A stretch of DNA of 9,302 nucleotides from Dehalococcoidales bacterium (GCA_028707015.1 JAQTVP010000057.1:1-9302), one strand, 5' to 3'; numbered from the stretch's first letter, positions 1-7,169 are shown. The notes: a model not told the origin generated them from the sequence alone. Program-made: numbers and translations.

Positions 1-582
1 GCTCAAGCCACAATACCAGCAGTACGCCTTGCCGCAAAACAAGGGGTCAACTTGGTAAAAGGTACTACCGGGCTAACATCTGATGATATAAATGAGATTG
101 ACCAATTAACACAAACTCATAAAGTTGGAGCGGTAGTAGCCCCCAATTTTGCTCTGGGCGCAGTGATACTGATGCATCTGGCCAAGATAGCAGCTAAATA
201 CATGGACTATGCTGAGATTATAGAGCTGCACCATGACCGAAAAGTTGATGCCCCTTCCGGGACAGCTTTATCTACAGCGAAAATAATGGCAGCAGCCAGA
301 GATAAACCATTCAAACGTCCTCCCGTAGAAAAAGATAATGTTCTACCCAGCCGAGGTGAGGAAGTTGAAGGAATTAATATTCATAGCGTGCGCCTACCCG
401 GCCTTATGGCGCATCAAGAGGTGCTCCTAGGAGGTTTAGGCCAGACATTAAGCATAAGACATGATGCTATTAATCGAGAGTGTTTTGTCCCAGGTGTTAT
501 ACTAGCCATTAAAGATGTAATTAAACGTCAAGGGTTAGTCTACGGCCTTGATACTCTACTTGGTTTACAGGAGGAAAAATGA
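1..582 (+). CDS. dapB: 4-hydroxy-tetrahydrodipicolinate reductase DapB, 5' end outside window
   Basis: DapB is the cytoplasmic NAD(P)H-dependent reductase that converts the DapA product to tetrahydrodipicolinate in lysine and diaminopimelate synthesis. The reading frame is open from base 1 and gives 193 codons before TGA. A usual DapB has about 250-270 residues, so the N-terminal dinucleotide-binding glycine loop lies upstream. What remains is diagnostic: a GTTG turn at codons 21-24, an APNF segment at codons 47-50, and the catalytic signature ELHH..K.DAPSGTA, with the His-His pair at codons 77-78 (bases 229-234) and Lys at codon 81. The TTG at base 52 lies inside the conserved nucleotide-binding region and is not the start. 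The TGA overlaps the asd ATG (ATGA), which indicates translational coupling in a dapB-asd-dapA operon. No frameshift is seen. Identity is very secure. Confidence 0.96.
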   Translation, partial: AQATIPAVRLAAKQGVNLVKGTTGLTSDDINEIDQLTQTHKVGAVVAPNFALGAVILMHLAKIAAKYMDYAEIIELHHDRKVDAPSGTALSTAKIMAAARDKPFKRPPVEKDNVLPSRGEEVEGINIHSVRLPGLMAHQEVLLGGLGQTLSIRHDAINRECFVPGVILAIKDVIKRQGLVYGLDTLLGLQEEK

Positions 583-1583
583 AGGGTCGCAGATTAGCCA
601 TTGTTGGTGCTACTGGAATGGTAGGACAAGAGTTTATTAAAATCTTAGAACAGCGTAATTTTCCTTTAGAGTCTATTCAACTCTTAGCCTCAGACCGTTC
701 GGCAGGTAAAAAGCTATACTTTAATCACCAGGAAATTGAAGTCAAAGAGACGGTTCCCGAATCCTTCAAGGAAGTAGATATTGCCCTTTTTTCCGCTGGT
801 GCTGAGACCAGTCGTCATTTCTCTCCGATAGCGGCTAAATCAGGAGCAATAGTTATTGATAACAGCTCTGCTTTCAGAATGGTATCTTCAGTTCCTCTGG
901 TAATACCAGAGGTTAACCCGGAAGACATTAAGCTGAATAAAGGGATTATAGCTAATCCAAATTGCTCCACAATTCAAATGGTAGTGGCACTATACCCGTT
1001 ACACAAGGTTAATCCAATTACCCGCATTATTGTTGATACCTATCAGGCAGTATCCGGCACTGGTTCTGCAGCAGTAGATGAGCTAACCACACAGACCAGG
1101 CAAGTACTTGATGGGCAAAATACCATTCCTCATGTCTACCCTCACCAAATAGCTTTTAATATATTACCGGAAATAGACGTTTTTCTGGATAACGCCTATA
1201 CAAAAGAAGAATGGAAGATGGTAGAAGAAACAAGAAAGATAATGCATGCAGATAATATAGCTATTTCGGCAACTTGTGTACGAGTGCCAGTATTCAACAG
1301 TCATAGTGAGGCAGTTAATGTAGAATTCTCCAGAGCTATGTCTCCTGATGACGCCCGTCGTATTCTTGCTCAAGCTCCAGGTGTAAAAGTATTAGATGAC
1401 CCAACTGTAAGTCTTTATCCTCATGCATGGTCAGCAGCCGGTACTGATGAGGTGTTTGTAGGACGTATCCGCCAGGATGCTTCTCACCCGAACGGACTAG
1501 CAATGTGGATTGTAGCAGATAACCTGCGTAAAGGAGCTGCTTTAAATGCTATCCAAATCGCTGAGGAAATGATTAAAGAATAA
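579..1583 (+). CDS. asd: Aspartate-semialdehyde dehydrogenase
   Basis: This enzyme reduces aspartyl 4-phosphate to aspartate 4-semialdehyde with NADPH, the branch-point step for lysine, threonine and methionine. The protein has 334 residues, normal for the family. The N-terminal Rossmann loop GATGMVG is at 10-16. The active-site cysteine is Cys129 in NPNCST (127-131). A YQAVSGTG segment follows at 155-162, and the catalytic histidine is His242 in RVPVFNSHSEAV. The residue before that His-Ser pair is Ser rather than the more usual Gly, a mild variation. The ATG overlaps the dapB stop and is preceded by AGGAGG at 569-574 with a short 4-base spacer, so the start is well fixed. It sits between dapB and dapA in one operon and supplies the semialdehyde that DapA consumes. 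Confidence 0.97.
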   Translation: MKGRRLAIVGATGMVGQEFIKILEQRNFPLESIQLLASDRSAGKKLYFNHQEIEVKETVPESFKEVDIALFSAGAETSRHFSPIAAKSGAIVIDNSSAFRMVSSVPLVIPEVNPEDIKLNKGIIANPNCSTIQMVVALYPLHKVNPITRIIVDTYQAVSGTGSAAVDELTTQTRQVLDGQNTIPHVYPHQIAFNILPEIDVFLDNAYTKEEWKMVEETRKIMHADNIAISATCVRVPVFNSHSEAVNVEFSRAMSPDDARRILAQAPGVKVLDDPTVSLYPHAWSAAGTDEVFVGRIRQDASHPNGLAMWIVADNLRKGAALNAIQIAEEMIKE

Positions 1584-1604
1584 CTTTAATCAGGGAGGAA
1601 AATA

Positions 1605-2495
1605 ATGAAAAACCTAGGACGATTAATAACAGCAATGGTAACTCCTTTCGATAAAGAAGGAGAAGTTGATTACGAACAGGCTAAAAAATTAGCTTTAGCT
1701 CTATTAAACTCAGGAAGTGATGGAATACTGGTAGTAGGTACGACCGGAGAATCACCGACCCTTACTTTAAAAGAAGAATTACGGCTGTTTGCTGAAGTAA
1801 AATCAGCAATTGGCGATCGAGGGTCTGTAATAGCCGGTACTGGCAGTAACAGTACTGCAGAAGCATTAAAAACAACCAAAGAGGCAGAAAAAATTGGAGT
1901 AGATGCTTGCCTTTTAGTTGTCCCCTACTATAATAAACCAACTCAGGAAGGATTATACCAGCATTTTAAAGCCATTGCTCAGAGCACTAATTTACCTTGT
2001 ATTGTTTATAATGTACCCGCGCGCCACGTTGTTAATCTGTCTGCCGATACCCTTATCAAGCTCAGTAGGATTGATAATATCATCGGAGTTAAAGAAGCCA
2101 GCGGTAACTTGGGGCAAATCGCGCATATAATACATGGTACGAGTGAAGATTTCCTCGTTTGGAGCGGAAATGACGGCGATACATTACCTATACTTGCTTT
2201 AGGTGGTTACGGGGTAATCAGCGTAGCTTCACACCTGGTTGGTAGTCAAATAAAAGAAATGATGAACAGCTTCATTAATGGTAAAATAGATAACGCGGCT
2301 CAGATACACCGCCATCTTTTAACGTTATTTGATGCCTTATTTGTTATCTCTAACCCAATACCGGTTAAATATGCAGTCAATTATGTGGGCTTTAATGTAG
2401 GCAACCCACGACTACCTCTTACTGAGCCAGATGAAAGAACAATTACTATCATCAAAGATACCCTGAAAAATTACAAGATTGACTTACCAATATAA
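1605..2495 (+). CDS. dapA: 4-hydroxy-tetrahydrodipicolinate synthase
   Basis: DapA condenses pyruvate with aspartate semialdehyde through a Schiff base on lysine, the first committed step to diaminopimelate and lysine. The 296-residue protein is full length for this TIM-barrel aldolase family. Visible active-site elements are GTTGESPTL at 45-53 (the Thr pair that binds substrate), Tyr109 in VPYYNKP, the catalytic Tyr135 and Arg140 in YNVPARH, and the Schiff-base lysine Lys163 in GVKEASG. The full set separates it from many looser family relatives, and the dapB-asd context supports DapA rather than an N-acetylneuraminate lyase. The start is fixed by GGGAGG at 1593-1598, six bases before the ATG and 21 bases after the asd stop. 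It is the last gene of the operon and ends 15 bases from the convergent purA stop. Confidence 0.97.
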   Translation: MKNLGRLITAMVTPFDKEGEVDYEQAKKLALALLNSGSDGILVVGTTGESPTLTLKEELRLFAEVKSAIGDRGSVIAGTGSNSTAEALKTTKEAEKIGVDACLLVVPYYNKPTQEGLYQHFKAIAQSTNLPCIVYNVPARHVVNLSADTLIKLSRIDNIIGVKEASGNLGQIAHIIHGTSEDFLVWSGNDGDTLPILALGGYGVISVASHLVGSQIKEMMNSFINGKIDNAAQIHRHLLTLFDALFVISNPIPVKYAVNYVGFNVGNPRLPLTEPDERTITIIKDTLKNYKIDLPI

Positions 2496-2499
2496 AGCT

Positions 2500-2525
2500 A
2501 AAAAACCTTGCTAAGCAACAGGGTT
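2500..2525 (-). terminator. Candidate intrinsic terminator at the purA 3' end
   Basis: On the minus strand the sequence reads AACC-CTG-TTGC-TTA-GCAA-GGTT followed by a U-run (the A-run at 2500-2505 on the plus strand). This is an 8-bp stem interrupted by a 3-base bulge, with a 3-base loop containing the purA stop codon. The U-run is on the purA side; the dapA-side copy has only AATTT after the stem. It would therefore mainly end purA transcripts. The stem is short and bulged, so the call is tentative. Confidence 0.4.
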
Positions 2526-3794
2526 AATTTCTATAGTTTGGTTACGTTCTGCTCCTACTGAGACATAATCGATTGGGCTGCAAATAAGCTCGCTAAGTTT
2601 GTTTAAATATTCTCGTGCTTTAACTGGTAACTGCTCATAATCTCGTATGTCACTGGTTGGAGCTAGCCACCCAGGCATCTCTTCATAGACAGGTTTGCAC
2701 TTTTCCAAATCAGCTATTCTGCTTGGGAAATAATTGATTATCTTCCCATTTAGTTCATAGCCTACGCATATTTTTAATTCAGGTAATGTATCAAGAATAT
2801 CAAGGCGAGTAATTACCACACCGGTAAAACCATTAATTTGTGTGCTAAAATGAGCAGCAACGGCATCAAACCACCCACAGCGACGTGGCCTGCCTGTGGT
2901 AGCGCCATATTCATGAGCTCGTTCCCTAATCATTTCTCCCATACTATCCTTCAACTCAGTAGGGAAAGGGCCACCCCCAACTCTGGTACAATATGCTTTA
3001 AAAACACCAATTGCACGATTAATCTTAGTAGGGCCTAAACCTGCACCCAAACAGCTTCCTCCCACCAATGGTGACGAAGAAGTTGTATAGGGATAAGTAC
3101 CAAAATCAGGATCAAGCAAAGCTCCCTGAGCACCTTCAAGTAATACTTGATCACCTCGCTCAACAGCTTCAGTTAACATTAGATTAGTTTCGCGAATATA
3201 AGGATTTAGTTGGTCGCCATACTGACAATATTGATTGTATACCTCTTCCAATAAGAGGGGTTTAACTTCATAAACTTTTTGCAAAATAATATTTTTATAC
3301 TCAAGTATGTGACGAAGCCGTTCTTTAAATGCTTCTTTATCCAAAAGATCTCCAACTCTAATACCCAATCTAGCTGTTTTATCAGCAAAGGCAGGTCCTA
3401 TTCCTTTACGTGTTGTACCTATTGCCTGACCCGCTCTTGATTCTTCTTCCAGCCCATCAAGAAGAGTATGATATGGCATGATTAAATGAGCACGATCACT
3501 GATAAACAAGCGGCTAACGTCTACTTTTCGCTGTTTAAGCTGGTTTATCTCATCAAGTAGTACAGCTGGATTAATCACTACGCCATTACCAATAACACAA
3601 ATAACATTCGGCGAAAATATACCAGATGGAATAAGGTGTAACTTAAACTCACCATATTGATTAATTACCGTATGACCGGCATTATCACCCCCAGAAAAAC
3701 GAACTGCAATTTTTGCCTTCTGAGCAAGCAAATCGACTATTTTTCCTTTACCCTCATCCCCCCATTGCGCCCCAACAACAGTAACAACTGACAT
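2511..3794 (-). CDS. purA: Adenylosuccinate synthase
   Basis: PurA joins IMP and aspartate using GTP to form adenylosuccinate, the first AMP-specific step of purine synthesis, in the cytoplasm. Taking the ATG at 3794 gives 427 residues, normal for the family. Key parts are the N-terminal GAQWGDEGKGK loop with catalytic Asp13, His41 in GHTV, the IMP-binding GTTRKGIGP region at 126-134, EGAQG at 220-224, GATTGRPRRCGW at 297-308, and the C-terminal GTP-binding VSVGAERNQT at 411-420. A longer reading from a TTG at 3812 would place the ribosome site AGGGGG (3801-3806) inside the gene, so 3794 is chosen. It follows the inositol-lipid genes on the same strand after a 78-base gap that holds a possible promoter, and it converges on dapA. 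Nothing in it looks degraded. Confidence 0.97.
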   Translation of the reverse strand: MSVVTVVGAQWGDEGKGKIVDLLAQKAKIAVRFSGGDNAGHTVINQYGEFKLHLIPSGIFSPNVICVIGNGVVINPAVLLDEINQLKQRKVDVSRLFISDRAHLIMPYHTLLDGLEEESRAGQAIGTTRKGIGPAFADKTARLGIRVGDLLDKEAFKERLRHILEYKNIILQKVYEVKPLLLEEVYNQYCQYGDQLNPYIRETNLMLTEAVERGDQVLLEGAQGALLDPDFGTYPYTTSSSPLVGGSCLGAGLGPTKINRAIGVFKAYCTRVGGGPFPTELKDSMGEMIRERAHEYGATTGRPRRCGWFDAVAAHFSTQINGFTGVVITRLDILDTLPELKICVGYELNGKIINYFPSRIADLEKCKPVYEEMPGWLAPTSDIRDYEQLPVKAREYLNKLSELICSPIDYVSVGAERNQTIEINPVA

Positions 3795-3800
3795 TATTTT

Positions 3801-3806
3801 CCCCCT
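3801..3806 (-). promoter_or_regulatory. Ribosome binding site fixing the purA start
   Basis: AGGGGG on the minus strand lies six bases before the ATG at 3794. It argues against the in-frame TTG at 3812, whose reading would start upstream of this site. Confidence 0.75.
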
Positions 3807-3831
3807 GTCCAAGATGAATACCCTTCTATTT

Positions 3832-3860
3832 ATAATATAGGCAATTTATTAAATAAACAA
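3832..3860 (-). promoter_or_regulatory. Possible sigma-70-type promoter for purA
   Basis: On the minus strand, TTGTTT (3855-3860) and TATTAT (3832-3837) are separated by 17 bases. The -10 matches consensus at five of six positions, while the -35 matches only the TTG. Transcription would start about 30 bases before the purA ATG. The region is very AT-rich, so chance similarity is a real risk. Confidence 0.35.
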
Positions 3861-3872
3861 TAATTTGCATGG

Positions 3873-4466
3873 CTATTCATTTTGTGTTTGCTTCCATACG
3901 TATAATAATCTCTGGATAACTGTAATTAAACTAAATACTGCAATAATACCTAAGGCAATATATAAAACGTTTTCAATCTGGCTTAACAATAAGCCTAATA
4001 CAAGAATAATTACCCTCTCAACTCGGGTAAATAAACCTATTCGGCATTCCAATCCTGATGCTTCTGCCCTGGCTCTTATATAACTAACCATCAGTGAATT
4101 AACTAAGACAACACTAACCAGTATAATTCCCGTTTCGGCTTGCTCACTAACATATAGGACTAAAAGACCAAGAAGTAGTATTGCCTCTGATAAACGGTCA
4201 AAAGTAGAGTCAAGGATAGCCCCAAATTTAGTAACCTGATTAGTACGACGAGCCAACGCTCCATCAATAGTATCAGCATAACCGCCAATTAGCACTACAA
4301 TACCCGCTATAAAGAGATGCCCATTAATTATTAGTATTCCAGCACCTGCGTTCAGCAAGAAACCAATCCAAGTTATAACAATGGGATTAAGAGATCTCTT
4401 AGCTAGAAGCCATACAACTGGTTCAGTAAAACGATAAGCCAGAATCCCACGAACTTCATTTAACAT
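3873..4466 (-). CDS. CDP-alcohol phosphatidyltransferase, likely phosphatidylinositol phosphate synthase
   Basis: This is an integral membrane enzyme of 197 residues with about six hydrophobic segments (roughly 27-49, 51-63, 94-107, 113-130, 151-163 and 166-184). The complete CDP-alcohol signature D-x2-DG-x2-AR-x8-G-x3-D-x3-D runs from Asp65 to Asp90 with no key residue missing. It binds the metal ions and CDP-diacylglycerol. The acceptor is inferred: SYIRARAEASG at 128-138 and the R-x-E-R group at 148-151 resemble the pattern I know from actinobacterial PgsA1-type enzymes, which use inositol 1-phosphate. The nearby ino1 gene supplies exactly that substrate. A phosphatidylglycerophosphate synthase is the alternative but fits the context less well. 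No strong ribosome site precedes the ATG and there is no upstream in-frame start, so it may depend on coupling to the glycosyltransferase gene 41 bases upstream. Confidence 0.87.
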   Translation of the reverse strand: MLNEVRGILAYRFTEPVVWLLAKRSLNPIVITWIGFLLNAGAGILIINGHLFIAGIVVLIGGYADTIDGALARRTNQVTKFGAILDSTFDRLSEAILLLGLLVLYVSEQAETGIILVSVVLVNSLMVSYIRARAEASGLECRIGLFTRVERVIILVLGLLLSQIENVLYIALGIIAVFSLITVIQRLLYVWKQTQNE

Positions 4467-4507
4467 TACTTTAAAATAACACTCTCTTCTTATTACTAAT
4501 TTCTTAT

Positions 4508-5662
4508 CTATGTCGTCGTTATTTTAATTCTTTTTTTTATAGTTTCGTCACGTATTCTAATATAGTAATCTAAAATTTTTTGTGTAACAATCTCCCATCC
4601 ATATTCTTTAGCTGTTTCTTGAGCTCTTAATCCCATTTTATGTCTAAGCCCCTCATTAGCTAAAAGATTAATTAGCGCCCGGGCTAACAGTTTTTCATTT
4701 CTAGGCGGCACCAATATTCCATCGTCACCATCAGTCACTACACTATTATACCCTTCTATATCTGTAGCAACAATTGGTTTCCCGACAGCCATGGCCTCAA
4801 GCAATACAATGCCAAAACTTTCTAATCCTGTGGCCGGTGAACAAAATACATCGGCTGTCTTATAATATCGTGGTAATTCTTTTTGTGGTTTCCCACCAAC
4901 AAATATGACATCACTTAAGCCACTATTTAAAACTTCTTTCTCGTAACCGCCCCGCAATCTCGTCCCTGGACCCACTATTATAAGACGTGCGTTAGGCACC
5001 TCTTGTTTTACTTGTTTAAAAGCTTTTATAAGATAATACGCGCCTTTTTGCTTCTCTAAACGACCAACGAATAAAATATTAAGTTTCCCATCACAATATT
5101 CACTTATTGGAGATACGTCAGGCGAAAAGAGTTCCAGATCAATACCATTTGGGATAATATCATATTGTCCAGGAATATATTTATTAGCGAACTGCATAGC
5201 CGCCCTTGATACCGCTATTTTTCCATGAAGCCTATTCTGACGCCTTTTTATCATCATAGTGCTAATAGGCCTCCCGAAAGTATAACCCGGTTTACCACCA
5301 TACGCATGAAAAGTACCAATATTAACTGCTCCAGAAAAACGCAGCACAGCACTACAGAGCATAGGCATATATGGTTCATGGAGGTGGACAATATCAAATT
5401 TTTCCTGATTAAGAATGGATTTGATAGTATGGCCCAGCCTCGGTGATAATGTAATACGGCAAATAGTACCACCAGCAGGAACAGGAAAGGATGTTCCTAT
5501 ACGTATAAACTTATCACCAGTGTCCGGAGCATTTCTAGATGAGGGAGCAATGATTTTAACCTCATGTCCGCATCTCATAAGGTATCGCTTTAAAGACGCT
5601 ATATGGATATTGACACCACCAGGATATGTAAAATCATAAGGTGAAACTAATGCTATCTTCAT
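4508..5662 (-). CDS. GT4-family glycosyltransferase, PimA-like
   Basis: A 384-residue GT-B fold retaining glycosyltransferase. The N-terminal half has an acceptor-side glycine loop PGGV at 14-17, HLHEP at 93-97 and TFH with His118. The C-terminal half has the donor-binding GRLEKQKG at 200-207 (Arg201, Lys206) and the E-x7-E signature E281-S-F-G-I-V-L-L-E289. The start and spacing of these motifs recall mycobacterial PimA, the GDP-mannose:phosphatidylinositol mannosyltransferase, and the gene lies between ino1 and a likely phosphatidylinositol phosphate synthase. Glycosylation of phosphatidylinositol on the cytoplasmic membrane face is therefore the best inference; sugar and acceptor are unproven, and a diacylglycerol acceptor is possible. 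The C-terminal tail is basic (around 368-381), which could aid membrane contact. The ATG matches the family start, but the nearest ribosome-site-like stretch, GGGGAGGGG at 5678-5686, is 15 bases away, unusually far. Confidence 0.88.
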   Translation of the reverse strand: MKIALVSPYDFTYPGGVNIHIASLKRYLMRCGHEVKIIAPSSRNAPDTGDKFIRIGTSFPVPAGGTICRITLSPRLGHTIKSILNQEKFDIVHLHEPYMPMLCSAVLRFSGAVNIGTFHAYGGKPGYTFGRPISTMMIKRRQNRLHGKIAVSRAAMQFANKYIPGQYDIIPNGIDLELFSPDVSPISEYCDGKLNILFVGRLEKQKGAYYLIKAFKQVKQEVPNARLIIVGPGTRLRGGYEKEVLNSGLSDVIFVGGKPQKELPRYYKTADVFCSPATGLESFGIVLLEAMAVGKPIVATDIEGYNSVVTDGDDGILVPPRNEKLLARALINLLANEGLRHKMGLRAQETAKEYGWEIVTQKILDYYIRIRDETIKKRIKITTT

Positions 5663-5701
5663 GAGTAGTTGTCTTAACCCCTCCCCTGCTTAATCAGACT
5701 C

Positions 5702-6805
5702 TCATTTAGAAGAAAGGTTTTTCTCTACCGCCTGCTTAGAACTTTCAATAAACTCTTCCACCATACGGTGAGCCTCATCATCTGTATATTGTACTGGCGG
5801 TGATTTCATAAAATAGGAAGATGGAGCTTCCAACGCACCTTTTAAGCCTCTATCCAAAGCAAGCTTACAGCACCTTATAGCATCTATAACTACCCCCGCA
5901 GAGTTAGGGCTATCCCACACCTCAAGTTTCAAATCTACATTTAAGGGAACATTACCGAAAGTTTGTCCCTCCATTTTTATATGGCAAAACTTACGGTCTT
6001 TAAGCCACGGAACATAATCACTAGGACCTACATGAATATCCTCTACTGGGAGTTTATAGTCAAGTTGAGAAGTTACCGAATTAGTTTTAGATATTTTCTT
6101 CGATTCAAGGCGTTCGCGCTCCAGCATATTCAGAAAATCAGTATTTCCCCCAAAGTTTAACTGGTAAGTCCGCTCCAGTTTTACTCCACGATCTCTAAAT
6201 AATCTTGTCAATACACGGTGGACGATAGTGGCTCCCACCTGAGATTTAATATCATCACCAATAATAGGCAACCCTCTTGCACTAAAACGCTCCTGCCAAT
6301 ATTTCTCTCTAGCAGTAAAAACCGGTATACAATTAACGAAACCACAACCAGCATCTAGTATTTGCTCAACATACCACTTAGTTGCTTCTTCACTGCCAAC
6401 CGGCAAATAGTTAAGCACTACATCAGTTTTGGTTTCTTTAAGTATTTTAACTATATCTGCAGTTTGCCCGGGTGCTTTCTCAATTATCTCAGAAAGATAT
6501 TTACCTAAACCATCATGAGTCATGCCTCGCTGAACTTTAACACCTGTTGTGGGAACTTCGTAAAATTTAAAGGTGTTATTTGGTGTAGTAAATATTGCTT
6601 GTGCCAAGTCTTTACCAACCTTGTTTTTATCAATATCAAAGGCTGCCGTAAAGTTAATATCACTAATATGGTACCCACCCAGATTAACATGCATTAACCC
6701 AGGTACAAATTCAGTTTCTTTCGCATTTTTATAGAAATGGACTCCCTGAACTAGTGATGAAGCACAATTACCTACACCTATTATAGCTACATTTATCTTT
6801 CCCAA
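5702..6805 (-). CDS. ino1: Inositol-3-phosphate synthase (myo-inositol-1-phosphate synthase)
   Basis: This NAD-dependent enzyme cyclises glucose 6-phosphate to 1L-myo-inositol 1-phosphate, the only de novo route to inositol. The 367-residue protein carries the NAD loop GVGNCASS at 10-17, YLPVGSEEA at 133-141, DDIKSQVGAT at 184-193, the NFGGNTDFLN region at 217-226 leading into ERERLESKKISKT (229-241, several active-site lysines), DSPNSAG at 298-304 and KSPP at 334-337. These and the length fit the short actinobacterial/archaeal type rather than the approximately 500-residue eukaryotic type. The start is TTG: an in-frame stop lies three codons upstream, no ATG is available, and AAGGAGAG (6815-6822) is well placed. 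It heads an apparent ino1, glycosyltransferase, phosphatidylinositol phosphate synthase set with gaps of about 40 bases, supplying the inositol phosphate head group. Confidence 0.95.
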   Translation of the reverse strand: MGKINVAIIGVGNCASSLVQGVHFYKNAKETEFVPGLMHVNLGGYHISDINFTAAFDIDKNKVGKDLAQAIFTTPNNTFKFYEVPTTGVKVQRGMTHDGLGKYLSEIIEKAPGQTADIVKILKETKTDVVLNYLPVGSEEATKWYVEQILDAGCGFVNCIPVFTAREKYWQERFSARGLPIIGDDIKSQVGATIVHRVLTRLFRDRGVKLERTYQLNFGGNTDFLNMLERERLESKKISKTNSVTSQLDYKLPVEDIHVGPSDYVPWLKDRKFCHIKMEGQTFGNVPLNVDLKLEVWDSPNSAGVVIDAIRCCKLALDRGLKGALEAPSSYFMKSPPVQYTDDEAHRMVEEFIESSKQAVEKNLSSK

Positions 6806-6814
6806 GATTAATCA

Positions 6815-6822
6815 CTCTCCTT
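6815..6822 (-). promoter_or_regulatory. Ribosome binding site fixing the ino1 TTG start
   Basis: AAGGAGAG on the minus strand lies nine bases before the TTG at 6805. Upstream codons in that frame read TGA, TTA, ATC, so no longer reading is possible. Confidence 0.8.
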
Positions 6823-6892
6823 CTAGTACCGCCCCCGCTCCACCAGTAACCCTTTATCTTCCCCATCTATTTTAATTTTTTATCAAATTTTA

Positions 6893-6921
6893 TTAACCTA
6901 CTGTCTGTTTCCCAGTATTAA
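6893..6921 (-). repeat. Imperfect inverted repeat upstream of ino1
   Basis: Plus-strand arms TTAA-CC-TACTG (6893-6903) and CAGTA-TTAA (6913-6921) are complementary apart from a 2-base bulge, with a 9-base loop. The repeat lies about 90 bases before the ino1 TTG in an otherwise AT-rich spacer. It could be an operator, an mRNA leader hairpin or a weak terminator; nothing in the sequence decides among these. I saw no convincing promoter between it and ino1. Confidence 0.4.
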
Positions 6922-6981
6922 CTATTTCTTTTCATTCCATCAATTTCTCATGCCAACATAAATACATCAAACAATTAGCGT

Positions 6982-7014
6982 AAAAACAAACTGGAGAAAT
7001 TAAATAAAATTTCC
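6982..7014 (-). terminator. Weak candidate terminator after the small zinc-ribbon gene
   Basis: On the minus strand, GGAAATT and AATTTCT can pair (seven pairs, one of them G-U) around a 6-base loop, and a T-rich tract TTTGTTTTT follows after four bases. It begins seven bases after the stop codon of the short gene. The stem is nearly all A-T and the tract is offset, so this is only suggestive. If real, it would separate the short gene from ino1. Confidence 0.27.
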
Positions 7015-7020
7015 TAATAA

Positions 7021-7161
7021 CTAACCTTGTCCTATTCTAAATACTTTAGTACCACAACTAGGGCAGACTCCTCGCGTAGCTGGTCTGCTATTTTTCAGAG
7101 TAACTTTCTCTGCATTTTTTATATCTACTTTTTTTCTACACTTAAAACAATATGCTTGCAT
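7021..7161 (-). CDS. Short two-CxxC zinc-ribbon-like protein, probably DUF5679 family
   Basis: This 46-codon gene is easily missed by length cut-offs. The protein starts MQAYCFKCRKK and ends in a tag and glycine-rich turn, with two CxxC pairs: Cys5/Cys8 and Cys33/Cys36. Between them lies a basic linker containing TLKNSRPATRG (21-31). The spacing and the VCPSCGTKVFRIG end are typical of a single zinc ribbon. I recognise the pattern as DUF5679, tiny proteins common in Chloroflexota and Actinobacteria with no assigned function; nucleic-acid binding is a guess from the fold and its basic charge. Support for a real gene is strong: AAGGAGG (7170-7176) eight bases before the ATG, a near-consensus promoter just upstream, and a clean stop. 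It stands between rbfA (89-base gap) and ino1 on the same strand but seems to be its own transcription unit. Confidence 0.87.
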   Translation of the reverse strand: MQAYCFKCRKKVDIKNAEKVTLKNSRPATRGVCPSCGTKVFRIGQG

Positions 7162-7169
7162 TCTTGTTG

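Noticed and set aside
52..582. dapB starting at a TTG at base 52
   Set aside because: The upstream frame is open to base 1 and the position lies within the conserved nucleotide-binding part of DapB, so the gene is cut by the window edge.
3795..3812. A six-residue longer purA from TTG at 3812
   Set aside because: The good ribosome site AGGGGG would lie inside the coding region, and the shorter form matches the family N-terminus with Asp13 and His41 in their usual places.
5225..5639. Overlapping frames on both strands within the glycosyltransferase gene
   Set aside because: All overlap a well-conserved GT4 coding region and show no family features.
6823..7020. Riboswitch or tRNA in the spacer before ino1
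   Set aside because: Apart from one bulged inverted repeat and a weak A-T hairpin, I could find no cloverleaf or riboswitch-like core, and the sequence is mostly simple AT-rich.
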